A DNA stretch of 64,000 bases from Nodularia sp. LEGE 06071 (GTDB lineage: Bacteria; Cyanobacteriota; Cyanobacteriia; Cyanobacteriales; Nostocaceae): NCBI RefSeq assembly GCF_015207755.1, contig NZ_JADEWH010000002.1:496001-560000 (forward strand), given 5' to 3'. The notes under the pieces are model-generated. The model was not told the origin of the DNA. It did not search any database and saw nothing but the letters and a program-made list of their open reading frames with translations. Shown piece after piece: positions 49,925 through 59,371 of the stretch; position 1 is the first letter of the stretch, and each line of letters begins with the position of its first letter. Both the position numbers and the translations under genes were made by a program.

Positions 49925-50218
49925 CTAATCATTGCTATTCATAATTTTTGGGACTTTGAAAAAATCGCCTTCTTGTTCAGGCGCACCATTCAAGATAGCT
50001 TCTCGCTCAGGATATGGTTGTAACTCATCTTTTCGAGTCACATTACTGACATCAATTGCCCGTGTTGTCGGCAGTACATTACTGACATCTACTTCATTCA
50101 ACTGCTCGATATAATCCAAAATACTTCCCAGTTGAGTAGTGAATTGCTCCTCTTCTGCTGATGTTAATTCTAAACGAGCCAGCAGAGCTACTTTGTGAAC
50201 TTGTTCGCGATCAATCAT
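49925..50218 (-). CDS. gatC: Asp/Glu-tRNA amidotransferase subunit C
   Basis: The 97-residue GatC subunit of the amidotransferase that turns Glu-tRNA(Gln) and Asp-tRNA(Asn) into the amidated forms. [50 protein letters not shown] and the C-terminal [10 protein letters not shown] are standard. The best start is ATG 50218 (MIDREQVHK); the longer frame to 50257 adds 13 residues. GatA and gatB are not next to it, as is usual in cyanobacteria. Confidence 0.93.
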   Translation of the reverse strand: MIDREQVHKVALLARLELTSAEEEQFTTQLGSILDYIEQLNEVDVSNVLPTTRAIDVSNVTRKDELQPYPEREAILNGAPEQEGDFFKVPKIMNSND

Positions 50219-50312
50219 GGTTCCTGAATAGTTAATTTTATTTTCTTTTTTTGTCAATTAGACCGACAAAGCAACTTGTTCCAAACTACATCTTGCCCCC
50301 TCCTCGCTTACC

Positions 50313-50465
50313 TACGGTGTACACACATCCTGATCCAAAAAGGGTTTCCAGCCCTACAAACCGAATTTTACTGTAAATCCGGTTCCCCTCCTCGCTTGCG
50401 GGGAGGGGCTAGGGGTGGGGTCTTATGACACAAACGAGAATTTACCGACTTCTGTGTACACCGTA
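50313..50465. mobile_element. 153-bp element with 13-base terminal inverted repeats
   Basis: Perfect 13-base ends, TACGGTGTACACA at 50313 and its complement at 50453, enclose 127 bases. The interior contains an AT-rich hairpin (CCGAATTTTACTGTAAATCCGG-like, 50361-50384) and a GC-rich stretch CTCCTCGCTTGCGGGGAGGG. No protein is encoded. It has the size and form of a MITE-like or repeated palindromic element, standing between gatC and ycf3. Confidence 0.6.
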
Positions 50466-50538
50466 ACCTCGCTTGCGGGGTGGGGTGCTTTCTGATGGTC
50501 AGGGCAGCTTTGACTAACTCAGCCCAACAGAGGAATAT

Positions 50539-51060
50539 TTAAAAGAATACGTCAATTTGCATCCGTCCAGTGGTTTTCAGCCAGTTTTGGGCTTCAATGT
50601 AGTTATTGGGAGCCATGCGAATAGCTCTAATCCAATAATCTGCTGCTTGGTCAAACAATGCTTCGCCAGCGTCATTATCCCCAGCTTCTTTGGCTTTTTC
50701 ACCTTGATAATGGTAAATCACCGCAATATTATTCAAAGCTTGGGGTAAACGTGGGTTCATTTCAATCGCTTGGTGATACATTTTTAAAGCTGTATCGTGG
50801 TCACCATTACTAGCATGGATTAGCCCCATATTATAGTGAATATAACTGCGATCGTAACTGTCTTCCTCTAATGTGAGCGCTTCTTCGTAATAGTCTAAGG
50901 CTTCGGCATATTCACCTTCTGCCTGCGCTGACATCCCATCACGGTAATACACAAATGCTTCTTTAGCTTTTTTGTTGGCTGGCAGAAGTTTCAGGATGAG
51001 ATCCGCCATCACTGTAAAGGATTTGTCAACAAAATTATCGTTTTTTTGGGTTCTTGGCAT
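50539..51060 (-). CDS. ycf3: Photosystem I assembly protein Ycf3
   Basis: A 173-residue thylakoid-associated chaperone with three TPR units: [40 protein letters not shown] and [20 protein letters not shown]. It is needed to assemble PsaA/PsaB. The N-terminal [20 protein letters not shown] is diagnostic. I start at ATG 51060 (MPRTQKND); the frame to 51111 adds 17 residues not seen in the family. It is 17 bases downstream of the YedK-like gene on the same strand, so the two are probably co-transcribed. Confidence 0.96.
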   Translation of the reverse strand: MPRTQKNDNFVDKSFTVMADLILKLLPANKKAKEAFVYYRDGMSAQAEGEYAEALDYYEEALTLEEDSYDRSYIHYNMGLIHASNGDHDTALKMYHQAIEMNPRLPQALNNIAVIYHYQGEKAKEAGDNDAGEALFDQAADYWIRAIRMAPNNYIEAQNWLKTTGRMQIDVFF

Positions 51061-51076
51061 ATGTGCTTCTATGGTT

Positions 51077-51790
51077 TTAAAAGATATTCTCAGGAAGTGA
51101 TTTCTCTTCACCCAGAGGGATGATACATTCAGAACTATTCTGTCGAGGATTGTTCACCAAGCTACTAACTGGATAGCCAGTCATTACTTGACCTGGATAT
51201 GGACACAATAGCTGCTGTAGTCGCTCAGGTGTTGGCATTTGGGGATTTAACCACAAATCGTAATCTTGTGGAGACACAATCACTGGCATTCGCTCATGAA
51301 TTGGTTGGACTAATTCATTCGCTGCCGTTGTTAAAATTGTACAAGATATGATTTCCTCATAGTCAGTCCTTCCCTCTAGGGGTTGCCATTTTTCCCACAA
51401 CCCCGCAAAACCGAAGGGCTGTCCATTTAAGAGACGAAAATAAAACGGCTGTTTTTTCCCATTTTGTTGTTTCCACTCATAAAAACCATCAGCTAGCACT
51501 AAACAGCGTCGCTGCTTGAATGCTGACCGAAAAGCTGGTTTTTCCGCAACTGTTTCCGACCTAGCATTGATCAGCTTCGCACCAATTTTTGGATCTTTTG
51601 CCCAGGAAGGTATCAACCCCCAACGTAACTGCTGAAACTCACGCTTGTCAGTTTTAGGATTATGTAGCACTGTTGCCACATTTTGCGTAGGTGCAATGTT
51701 ATATTGAGCAGCTAAATCGGGAATTTTCTCTACACGTAAAAATTCAGCTAACGCCCCCAATGACTGATTTAAAGTAAATCTTCCACACAT
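51077..51790 (-). CDS. SOS response-associated protein YedK (HMCES family)
   Basis: A 237-residue SRAP protein. [12 protein letters not shown] exposes Cys2, which after loss of Met forms a covalent link to abasic sites in single-stranded [43 protein letters not shown] and [18 protein letters not shown] hold the other active-site residues (Asn, Glu, His). It protects stalled forks from abasic sites. ATG 51790. First gene of a likely unit with ycf3, an unrelated function. Confidence 0.94.
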   Translation of the reverse strand: MCGRFTLNQSLGALAEFLRVEKIPDLAAQYNIAPTQNVATVLHNPKTDKREFQQLRWGLIPSWAKDPKIGAKLINARSETVAEKPAFRSAFKQRRCLVLADGFYEWKQQNGKKQPFYFRLLNGQPFGFAGLWEKWQPLEGRTDYEEIISCTILTTAANELVQPIHERMPVIVSPQDYDLWLNPQMPTPERLQQLLCPYPGQVMTGYPVSSLVNNPRQNSSECIIPLGEEKSLPENIF

Positions 51791-51846
51791 ACTTTTATTT
51801 TCCTACACTGAATAAAATCAAAATTTTAAATACAATGACTAAATAA

Positions 51847-51998
51847 TAAAGGAATCCAATTTGATTATTGAAAAAATCTAAGTATATGTATTGTGTGTTA
51901 TGGCTTTAGCCTAACGCACCGTCTTCCAGGTCTTGGTGCCGTACTCTCCTCGATCACACACCCTAAGTGTGTTTCATAAATCAAATATCAGTCCTATA
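51847..51998. mobile_element. MITE-like element, copy 1
   Basis: A 152-base segment that shares its two ends and its general interior (a GTGCGTTA/TAACGCACC-type palindromic region) with 60539-60689. Left end GGAATCCAATTTGATT, right end AATCAAATATCAGTCCTATA. No protein coding. Both copies lie between genes. Confidence 0.65.
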
Positions 51999-52153
51999 GT
52001 ATTTTTTCTATTGTTTTTTATATCTTGGAAAATCCGTCTTGTACGCATATACTAAAAATAAATAATAAATATCCTGTTTCTCCAAGTTTAGTTTGTAATA
52101 TATTGTATTTTAGCCCCTAAGTGATCTCGATATTCATTATTATAATTTTGGAA

Positions 52154-52780
52154 ATGAAAACTTTACAACTGTATGATTTCTTACCATCGGGTAACAGTTA
52201 TAAGATCCGACTTTTATTGACACAAATGGGTATGCCATTTGAGAGAATCAACATTAATATTCTGCAAGGAGAGACGCACACCCCAGAGTTTTTAATGAAG
52301 AATCCCAACGGTAAAATACCAGTTTTGGAAGTGAACACGGGGAAATATTTAGCAGAATCAAATGCCATATTAGTATATTTGAGTGAAGGCACAGAATTTT
52401 TACCATATGACCGATTTTTAAGAGCGCAAGTATTGCAATGGTTATTTTTTGAACAATATAGCCATGAACCTTTTATTGCTACATCAAGATTTTGGATTTC
52501 TATTTTAGGTAAAGCTGAGGAATATCGCCCAGCCATAGAGCAAAAACGTGAACCTGGTTATGCAGCACTCAAGATTATGGACAATCATTTAATGAAGCAC
52601 GACTTTTTTGTCAGTGAGCGTTATACAATTGCGGATATTGCCTTGTTTGCCTATACTCATGTGGCTGATGAAGGTGGGTTTGATTTGACCAAATTTACTG
52701 CTATTCAAGCTTGGATTGAACGAGTCAAATCTCAGCCTAGATATATCAAGATTACACAAGAGAAAAATTTTGCCGAGTAA
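52154..52780 (+). CDS. Glutathione S-transferase
   Basis: A 208-residue cytosolic GST. The thioredoxin-fold domain has LQLYDFLPSGNSYKIRLLLT (catalytic Ser/Tyr region), NPNGKIPVLEV with the cis-Pro, and YLAESNAILVYLSEG (glutathione-binding Glu-Ser). The helical domain includes FVSERYTIADIALFAYTHVA, the N-capping box. It probably conjugates or reduces electrophiles and peroxides. ATG 52154 starts a normal GST N-terminus (MKTLQLYDF); an earlier codon would add 11 odd residues. Confidence 0.92.
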   Translation: MKTLQLYDFLPSGNSYKIRLLLTQMGMPFERININILQGETHTPEFLMKNPNGKIPVLEVNTGKYLAESNAILVYLSEGTEFLPYDRFLRAQVLQWLFFEQYSHEPFIATSRFWISILGKAEEYRPAIEQKREPGYAALKIMDNHLMKHDFFVSERYTIADIALFAYTHVADEGGFDLTKFTAIQAWIERVKSQPRYIKITQEKNFAE

Positions 52781-52839
52781 ATACTTGTGTATTCTTTTCT
52801 GATTGTTTTGGTAAGCTAGTACACATAATAATTAACCAA

Positions 52840-53067
52840 TTAAATATCTGTGTCAATTTCAATCAGCTTTTGCCGAGAGGATAAACCAGACTTAATTCTG
52901 ATATGAGATTTTGGCACATTAAATTTCTTAGCTAACAATTTAATTAACTCTTCATTCGCTTTGCCATCTACTGGCGGAGACTTTAAGTTTACAGTCAAAC
53001 TACCATCAGTTTGTTCTTCAATTTTTTGTTCTTTGGAATTAGGTTTAACTTTCACTCTTTTTTGCAT
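52840..53067 (-). CDS. DUF167 (YggU-type) protein
   Basis: A 75-residue member of the YggU/DUF167 family: [60 protein letters not shown]. The fold is known but the biochemical role is not settled. The ATG at 53067 is likelier than the TTG two codons upstream. It follows the interrupted small membrane gene at 53074 with almost no gap, suggesting one transcript. Confidence 0.88.
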   Translation of the reverse strand: MQKRVKVKPNSKEQKIEEQTDGSLTVNLKSPPVDGKANEELIKLLAKKFNVPKSHIRIKSGLSSRQKLIEIDTDI

Positions 53068-53073
53068 ATCCAA

Positions 53074-53256
53074 TTATTTGTAGTTGTCGGAGCCAGAAAT
53101 AACCGCAAACACAACCCAACAGATAATCAGGAAGATCCCACAAAGTAAAGATAGTACCCAGTAATAATCTCCCTATGGCTGAAAGTAAAAGCCCATCGGG
53201 ATGACGATGAGCTGGGAGAGGATAATATATCTTGTTTGTTGGCGATTTTGAGACAT
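53074..53256 (-). pseudogene. Small membrane-protein gene interrupted by an amber stop
   Basis: The minus strand reads MSQNRQQTRYIILSQLIVIP then MGFYFQP, a TAG stop, and without any frame change GDYYWVLSLLCGIFLIICWV then VFAVISGSDNYK and a second stop at 53074. Two hydrophobic helices would make a 60-residue two-pass membrane protein. A single substitution (TAG from CAG or TGG, for example) explains the break, so it is a fresh pseudogene, a read-through case or a sequencing error. Its second stop is next to the start of the DUF167 gene. Confidence 0.65.
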
Positions 53257-53309
53257 TTTTTCTAGGCTAAAAACTTCATAAAATTTTAGCCTGATTTTTA
53301 CAGCAAATT

Positions 53310-53858
53310 CTAAGGATATCTTCTGCTACCAGCACCTACTACACCAATTTTGTGCCGATAGGAAAGTTCCGCCCCAAACCAGCCAGTGATGCTAGTTAGC
53401 GTACCCACAACCAGTGAGAGAAAGAATCCCCAAGGTAATATCCGTGATTCAGGATCTCCAAGACGTAAAAACAAGTTGAGGGCTGTTAAGGCTAAAATCA
53501 TGACATTCAGAATCAAATGCGTCCAGCCGGCGGTGCGCTTGCGAACACGTTCAATTCTCAAAAAGTCGCTCATCCCCGTGATTGCGGCGATGATACCTCC
53601 TAGAAGTCCCAGTCCAATTAACCATAGGGAGGCTCTAGCCCAGAAAAAATCATGGGTTAACCAATAGCCGAAGTCGCTTCCCAACGCAGCAGCTAAAAAA
53701 GCAATGGGAAAAATTATTGTCAGGGGGTGTAAGGGATGTCCGGCGATCGCCACTGTGCTGGGTACACCACTATCCCGATATTCTCTATCGTCACTTTCAA
53801 TAATTGGTGGAATATTTGGGAACGGTGTGGAATTGGATTCTGTTCCTGTAGTTTCCAT
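53310..53858 (-). CDS. DUF2231 membrane protein
   Basis: A 182-residue membrane protein with about four helices: HPLHPLTIIFPIAFLAAALG, ASLWLIGLGLLGGIIAAITG, LILNVMILALTALNLFLRLG and ILPWGFFLSLVVGTLTSITG. GHPLHPLTIIFPIA is the DUF2231 hallmark, and His in HPLHP may bind metal or haem. Function unknown. The start is ATG 53858; the N-terminal 30 residues are Pro/Ser-rich and soluble. It is read on the same side as DUF167. Confidence 0.88.
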   Translation of the reverse strand: METTGTESNSTPFPNIPPIIESDDREYRDSGVPSTVAIAGHPLHPLTIIFPIAFLAAALGSDFGYWLTHDFFWARASLWLIGLGLLGGIIAAITGMSDFLRIERVRKRTAGWTHLILNVMILALTALNLFLRLGDPESRILPWGFFLSLVVGTLTSITGWFGAELSYRHKIGVVGAGSRRYP

Positions 53859-54297
53859 TATTTAGTATCCTATTTTTCGATTAAACAAATTTGGTGAATA
53901 CTAGCTTCAATTTGCAATATTAATTTGCCCGCTGCGATTTTATTGGCTGATCATATATTTTAAAAGCCTCGAAACATCAAAATTAATTCTGTCGCTTAGT
54001 TCAATGGTTGCTCTCCCGCTCCAGTAGGGTGGGGAATTATTACTTGAATTCTGCTTTAATTATCCTTGAGTCAATTTATAAAAATAGCATAGAAAATTTA
54101 TCTATCTGGCGATGGAGTCTAATTTATACGGTTATCTTTCGCAAAGTAGAGATATGAAATTATTCGTGATAAATATTTGAATGTTATGTCTGAAGTTACG
54201 CCAGCGATCATTCAAAAGAAAGATGGAATTCACCTGAATTGTATGTCAATCTGAAACAGAGTAATAATACGAACACTTTTTCAGAGGAGAACTCAGC
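53859..54297. other. Intergenic region upstream of the hemerythrin gene
   Basis: 439 A/T-rich bases holding two divergent promoters. GAGGAG at 54285-54290 is the ribosome site of the next gene. No other element was recognised. Confidence 0.4.
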
Positions 54298-55353
54298 ATG
54301 GTTAGTTCATTAGATGATACCAAACGAAATGCTATTGCCGTAAAATTGGCAAACATGAAATTAATTCAACAGTTGTTTATCGAAAACGAGCAACTGTTTT
54401 TGAGAGAATCAACAGATGCTGAAATCTCTGATCGCATCCGGAAGATGCTAGAAGATGACCAAAAAAATCAAGGCGTTCTGGAAACTGTCATGGTTCAGTA
54501 TGGTATCCAACAACAACCAGAACAAATTGTCCAAGAAATGTCCAACAAAATCCGCAAATTGATGCAAGGCTCTGAATTGAGTTTCTATGAAAAAATATTT
54601 CAGCATGAATTGTTAAAGCATCAACAAGTAATGTCTGGTGTGACAATTCACAAGGCGGCTCAAAAAGTTGGTGCTGACGTAATGGCGGCCATTAGTCCTT
54701 TAAATACCGTTAACTTTGAAAACCGCGCTCACCAAGAGCAACTTAAAGGTATTTTAGAAGTTTTGGGTGTTCGTGAACTGACTGGACAAGATGCAGATCA
54801 AGGGATTTGGGGAAGAGTTCAAGATGCGATCGCTGCTTTTAGTGGCGCGGTCGGTAGCGCTGTTACCCAAACCAGTGACAAAAAGGATATGAATATCCAG
54901 GATGTGATTCGTATGGATCACAATAAAGTAAATATCCTGTTTACAGAATTACTGCAAAGCAACGATTCACAAAAGATTCAAGAGTATTTCGGTCAAATTT
55001 ACAAAGACTTAACAGCTCATGCTGAAGCAGAAGAGGAAGTAGTTTATCCTAGAGTACGTTCTTTCTACGGTGAGAACGACACCCAAGAACTTTATGACGA
55101 ACAAGCCCAAATGAAACGGCTATTAGATGACATCCGGGCTATTAATCCATCTGCTGCTGAATTTAAAGATAGAGTCAGAAATTTGATGGATATTGTCGGC
55201 GATCATATTCGTCAAGAGGAAAGCACAATGTTTGCTGCTATTCGCAACAACTTGAGTAGTGAACAAACTGAGCAACTAGCGACACAATTTAAAGCTGCTA
55301 AGAGCCGAATTCAAACAAAATTGGGCGGTACTAAGACTGGAGCCAATGTTTAG
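54298..55353 (+). CDS. Hemerythrin-domain protein with an extra helical domain
   Basis: The 351-residue protein has a helical N-terminal part of about 180 residues (FIENEQLFLRESTDAEISDR, LEDDQKNQGVLETVMVQYGI), then a hemerythrin-like HHE domain (about 198-335). The likely diiron ligands are in MDHNKVNILFTELLQ, LTAHAEAEEEVVYPRVRSFY and IVGDHIRQEESTMFAAIRNN. Hemerythrins bind O2 or sense iron, oxygen or nitric oxide; the exact job is unknown. GAGGAG eight bases upstream supports ATG 54298. Monocistronic. Confidence 0.85.
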   Translation: MVSSLDDTKRNAIAVKLANMKLIQQLFIENEQLFLRESTDAEISDRIRKMLEDDQKNQGVLETVMVQYGIQQQPEQIVQEMSNKIRKLMQGSELSFYEKIFQHELLKHQQVMSGVTIHKAAQKVGADVMAAISPLNTVNFENRAHQEQLKGILEVLGVRELTGQDADQGIWGRVQDAIAAFSGAVGSAVTQTSDKKDMNIQDVIRMDHNKVNILFTELLQSNDSQKIQEYFGQIYKDLTAHAEAEEEVVYPRVRSFYGENDTQELYDEQAQMKRLLDDIRAINPSAAEFKDRVRNLMDIVGDHIRQEESTMFAAIRNNLSSEQTEQLATQFKAAKSRIQTKLGGTKTGANV

Positions 55354-55415
55354 TAATTCGCCTTTATCCGCCGATTAACTGGAAATAAAGGTGGTAAAAC
55401 CTACCCAGGTGGGTT

Positions 55416-55559
55416 TTACCTATCAAACATTGACACTCCTCGACCTAAAGGCACGGGGATTCCAATGAATTTACCCTCAGCAAGCATCTTGACCGTATGC
55501 CCTACGCCTGCAAGTCCACGTATTGCGACTACTTGAGCGGCCGCAACATCTCTATCAAT
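55416..55559 (-). pseudogene. 3' end of an IS200/IS605-type tnpB
   Basis: The minus strand reads DRDVAAAQVVAIRGLAGVGH, then TVKMLAEGKFIGIPVPLGRG, VSMFDR and stop. The first part, with RDxAAA before the arginine-glycine, is the conserved C-terminal helix of TnpB. At 55436-55455 the sequence GACCTAAAGGCACGGGGATT is like the right end of IS605-family elements. All upstream parts of the gene are missing, so it is a relic. Confidence 0.75.
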
Positions 55560-55600
55560 TGGTGAGTGGTAAAAGCTGCACTAAGCGGTATATGTTAACT

Positions 55601-56776
55601 TCATTGACAATATTTATAAGCGGCGTAAGCCATCGTCACAACCCCGGTGATAATGGCAGATTCATCAACTTCAAATTCAGGATGGTGTAATGGGTGATTA
55701 ATAATTCTCTCTTTGTAGCCGACACCTAAGCGAAACATGGAACCGGGGGCGTGTTCTAAATAAACAGAAAAGTCTTCAGCGCCAAGGGAAGGTTCAGGTA
55801 AGACTTGGACGCGATCGCTACTCCAAGCTTCTTCAGCCGACGATTGTAACAATTGGGTGATAGAATAATCATTCTGCACACTCGGTACGCCTTGGCGATA
55901 ATTGACTTGATAACGCGCCCCGAAAGAATGGCAGACGTTAGCGACAATATTTTCAATCCAGTTGGGCAGTTGACTCCGGGTTTCCGGATGAAGCGATCGC
56001 ACTGTTCCCAACAACTGTACATGATCAGCAATCACATTGGGCGCTCGGCCACCAGTAATCTTCCCGATACTCAACACCACAGGACGCAAAGGATTCTGTG
56101 TGCGGCTAATAGCCTGTTGCAATGAAGTAATCACTTGTGAAGCAATCCAAATCGCATCAATCGCTTCATGAGGACGCGCCCCATGTCCAGATTCTCCGAT
56201 AATGATAATCTCTAAATCGTCAGCAGCAGCTGTCAATGCGCCGTAACGGATACCAATAGATCCTGCGGGTATGGAAGGGAAAACATGAACGCCTAAGATA
56301 GCTGAGACATTTGCCATCGCCCCATCATTCACCATCCAGTTTGCCCCTTGAGCAATTTCCTCGGCTGGTTGAAATAAAAACCGCACTTTAGCGCCCAATT
56401 CCTCTGTTATTTGCGACAGTACCATTGCTGTTCCTAAGCCCACAGTGGTGTGGACATCATGACCGCAAGCGTGCATGACACCTTCTGTACGAGAAGCATA
56501 TTCTAACTTTGTCCGTTCTTGAATCGGCAAAGCATCCATATCAGTCCGAATTGCCAATACACGCTTATCTGTGCCAGTATTTTCCAGTTCTCCAATCACC
56601 CCAGTTTTACCAATCCCCTCTTGGACATGGAGACCACTGGAAGACAACACACCAGCCACAAAGGCAGATGTTTGGTATTCCTGACCGCTAAGTTCTGGGT
56701 GAGAGTGGATATGGCGGCGAATTTCAATTAAGCGGGGTGCTAATTTTGTGGCTAAGTCTTTTATACGGGTGAGCAT
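55601..56776 (-). CDS. M20-family amidohydrolase (amidase of hippurate/IAA type)
   Basis: A 391-residue zinc- or manganese-dependent aminoacylase: RRHIHSHPELSGQEYQTSAF, HACGHDVHTTVGLGTAMVLS (metal ligands Cys and His-Asp), FQPAEEIAQGANWMVNDGAM (catalytic Glu pair), GESGHGARPHEAIDAIWIAS and EPSLGAEDFSVYLEHAPGSM. It would release acids from N-acyl amino acids or indole-3-acetyl conjugates; the native substrate is unknown. Start ATG 56776. Stands alone. Confidence 0.92.
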   Translation of the reverse strand: MLTRIKDLATKLAPRLIEIRRHIHSHPELSGQEYQTSAFVAGVLSSSGLHVQEGIGKTGVIGELENTGTDKRVLAIRTDMDALPIQERTKLEYASRTEGVMHACGHDVHTTVGLGTAMVLSQITEELGAKVRFLFQPAEEIAQGANWMVNDGAMANVSAILGVHVFPSIPAGSIGIRYGALTAAADDLEIIIIGESGHGARPHEAIDAIWIASQVITSLQQAISRTQNPLRPVVLSIGKITGGRAPNVIADHVQLLGTVRSLHPETRSQLPNWIENIVANVCHSFGARYQVNYRQGVPSVQNDYSITQLLQSSAEEAWSSDRVQVLPEPSLGAEDFSVYLEHAPGSMFRLGVGYKERIINHPLHHPEFEVDESAIITGVVTMAYAAYKYCQ

Positions 56777-57325
56777 TACTCTATTTTATCCGAGACAGGC
56801 TTTCTTCCCATGATAGAAAAGTGTTTCTCCAGAAAATGCTTTTACTCTACAGTCACACTGTGGGAATGGGTTGACCGAAGAGACAAGGGAGCCGGTAGCC
56901 GGGGAGATCAGGATGAAAAGTTAGGCAATACTTCAAGATATACGAGTTTTTCAGCAAATAACTGGCATGAAGTGGTGATGAAGATGCTATAAAAATCAGA
57001 TAAATTCTCTTTACAGGACTATACAAAATCAGATTTAGGGTTTAGAATCAATTTCGTAAGGCACTATACTGAACCATTTATAGACTACCACATATGTGAT
57101 CCCCCCGGCTAAAAGTCAAATAAAGCTGGGGGGATCTTGTATTAGGCATGGGAAAGAGGCAAAATTCTCCCAAGACACAGCTCAATACGGTTCAGTTAAT
57201 GCTAAAACTCTTGATCAAAGTCAATTTTTTGAACGAACCGCAAAGAACGCAAAGGACACAAAGAGAAGAAAGAAAGAAAGGTTTAACTGAACTGTATTGG
57301 GACACAGCTAGCTCTACGAACTCTG
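56777..57325. other. Intergenic region with one strong hairpin
   Basis: 549 bases without a supported gene. The notable element is the hairpin at 57098-57136. At about 57236-57280 lies the dispersed sequence GAACCGCAAAGAACGCAAAG, a common intergenic repeat of Nostocales. Confidence 0.5.
57098..57136. terminator. Strong hairpin between the M20 and kinase genes
   Basis: GATCCCCCCGGCT pairs with AGCTGGGGGGATC over 13 positions with one mismatch and a 13-base loop. It stands about 320 bases from the M20 start and 190 past the kinase stop. On the minus strand it has no T-run after it, so it may be a repeat rather than a terminator. Confidence 0.5.
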
Positions 57326-59071
57326 TTAACGCCACCCCAAAAAGCGCAACCCAGGCACAATCAGGTAATAACTCACCCCTAGCCAAAAGCTGATCAAGAG
57401 ACTCACTAAACTAAAAAAAGCAATGGGTAAGGATAATGCCGACCACAGAGGCTGCGCCGAAAATTGAAAGACAGTAGTGGGAAAGCCAAAAACAATTAAT
57501 ATTGCGAAGATGATTGCAGTGCCAAATGCCGCAACCAGAGCATGAACTATGTGATGGCTGCGAAAACTTATACTCAAGGTGAATAGAAAAACTGCCACTA
57601 AAATTACTGCCAATAGTCCTTCACCGCTATCTTGGGTGGTGTTTAATTGCCAAACTAAGCAACTAAGCCCATAGCTGATCATACCCATGAGCGATGCTAC
57701 TAAAAACCGTCGTCGTTGACCAAAACACCCCGATATGGTCAGTCCCCATGCAGTTCCCAAGCCTGCGCCGACAAACACTATAATTTCTGTGGCCATCACA
57801 GCTTGAGTATTGCTGACTAATTCGGGTAGCTGACTAAAAATATATGCAGAAACTTGCTCGCCTAAGACTGTTCTATAGGCTACGATAAAGCCAGTTATTG
57901 TACCTAAAAAAGCCCCCAACCCAGTTAGTAGCATTGCCCAAATTGTCGCCAAAAAAGCTTGTAAGACTTTGAGAATTGCCTGAGCTATCAAAATAATGGT
58001 TGTGCCGATAGCTTTGGTCAAATTGCCTAATGCTTGCTCAATAGCTTGTATTGAGAGTGCAAATTTGCGGGAAACCTGGGTTGTGGCTTGCTGAACGAAG
58101 TGCTTTTGTGGGAAAAATAACTTAGACTGGGAAGATGTCCGGATAATCTTATTCAAGCGTTTCTGAATAATTACCGCATTTACAGGACGCGATCGCACAT
58201 CTTCTAGTACCATTTCATCTAGTAAATCTGCTAGTTTCGGGTTAACGTTGATCTGATTGCGCCAGCGCAGCACCCCAGTGTCAGGATCTCCCAACTCCGG
58301 CGGATATTTACCCGTAAGCAATTCAATCATCGTCCGACCGAGGGCATAAAAATCAGCCGCAGGCCCCACGTTATTCCCAATCATCTGTTCTGGGGGACTG
58401 TAACCAGAAGAATATAATTTAGTTGAACTCGACTCTCGACGCAGTTTAGCGGTATTAAATTGTTTTACCCCACCGAAATCAATTAATACCAGTTCCTCCT
58501 GGTTTACCCCTGGAGTTGGGGAGACAGTTCGCAACATCAAATTAGAAGGTTTGATGTCCCGGTGAATAATCTGGCGTTTGTGCAATTCCTGTAAAATTTT
58601 TACAGCCTGAGAAAACCAATTTAACACCCAAGACTCTGGACATCCTTGAGGATAATTTTCGAGGATCTTTTCCAAAGTCTGACCGTTAATTTTTTCCATC
58701 ACCAGACAAGCTAGTTGACGCGGTTTCGGATTGGGTAAATTGATCTGAAAATAACCATCAGGTTCTACTTTGGGAACACCCTGATGCCGCAACTTAATTA
58801 AAACCTCTGCCTCTTGTGTAAATAATTCCAGGGCTTTTGGGGAATGTTCCACCAACACTTTCAGGACTTTCTCTGTCTGGGTTTTTTCATCCCAAACTGT
58901 GTAAATTTGGGCGAATCCTCCTGATCCCAATGGTTGGAGAGGGACATAACGATCTAGCATCTGTAGCAGTGCGCCACAGCTGTTACAAAATTTGTTTCCC
59001 CAAGGTTGAGGATAAGGACGTTGACAATCAGGATTTATGCAGTGAACCGCATTCGGAGTGATGTGGGACAC
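57326..59071 (-). CDS. Serine/threonine protein kinase with zinc ribbon and membrane domain
   Basis: The 581-residue protein starts with a zinc ribbon (CINPDC...CNSCGALLQ, about residues 11-35). A Hanks-type kinase follows (about 40-310): LGSGGFAQIYTVWDEKTQTE with the glycine loop, catalytic HRDIKPSNLMLR, LVLIDFGGVKQF (DFG) and YSPPEQMIGNNVGPAADFYA. The last 240 residues hold about six membrane helices (MLLTGLGAFLGTITGFIVAY, SLPIAFFSLVSLLISFWLGV). The kinase therefore acts at the membrane, which is common in cyanobacteria. Start ATG 59071. Monocistronic. Confidence 0.9.
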   Translation of the reverse strand: MSHITPNAVHCINPDCQRPYPQPWGNKFCNSCGALLQMLDRYVPLQPLGSGGFAQIYTVWDEKTQTEKVLKVLVEHSPKALELFTQEAEVLIKLRHQGVPKVEPDGYFQINLPNPKPRQLACLVMEKINGQTLEKILENYPQGCPESWVLNWFSQAVKILQELHKRQIIHRDIKPSNLMLRTVSPTPGVNQEELVLIDFGGVKQFNTAKLRRESSSTKLYSSGYSPPEQMIGNNVGPAADFYALGRTMIELLTGKYPPELGDPDTGVLRWRNQINVNPKLADLLDEMVLEDVRSRPVNAVIIQKRLNKIIRTSSQSKLFFPQKHFVQQATTQVSRKFALSIQAIEQALGNLTKAIGTTIILIAQAILKVLQAFLATIWAMLLTGLGAFLGTITGFIVAYRTVLGEQVSAYIFSQLPELVSNTQAVMATEIIVFVGAGLGTAWGLTISGCFGQRRRFLVASLMGMISYGLSCLVWQLNTTQDSGEGLLAVILVAVFLFTLSISFRSHHIVHALVAAFGTAIIFAILIVFGFPTTVFQFSAQPLWSALSLPIAFFSLVSLLISFWLGVSYYLIVPGLRFLGWR

Positions 59072-59371
59072 ATTCCCTACAATACAAAGGCTGATTTGAT
59101 TTTAACCTTTACCTTTGCTATTGCGGCTTCAAATGGAAATTTCCCGCCAACTTAAGTAGGTAGGCATAAATCAACCTAACTATGTAACGAAAAGTAAAAA
59201 CGCTGAAAACCTTGCGTTCGCGGAGCATGACCGCTTCGGTCTTATGCTTTATTCCACTTCGTTAAGTTCATCTATTAATTTTAATAAGGAGTGTGACAAA
59301 ATGTAACTAGATTATAGTCAGTGTTATAGGATTATAAAATATGATTTTTACTTTTAAAAATTTTAGAAAAA
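59072..59371. other. Intergenic region between the kinase and the hydrolase-like gene
   Basis: 300 bases without a gene. A GC-rich dispersed palindrome (CGCGGAGCATGACCGCTTCG) lies at about 59219. No ribosome-binding site is clear before the ATG at 59372. Confidence 0.4.

Noticed and set aside
57096-57393. Overlapping plus-strand frames of 64 and 81 codons
   Set aside because: They lie in a hairpin and dispersed-repeat region, are very Lys/Arg-rich and cross the kinase 3' end.
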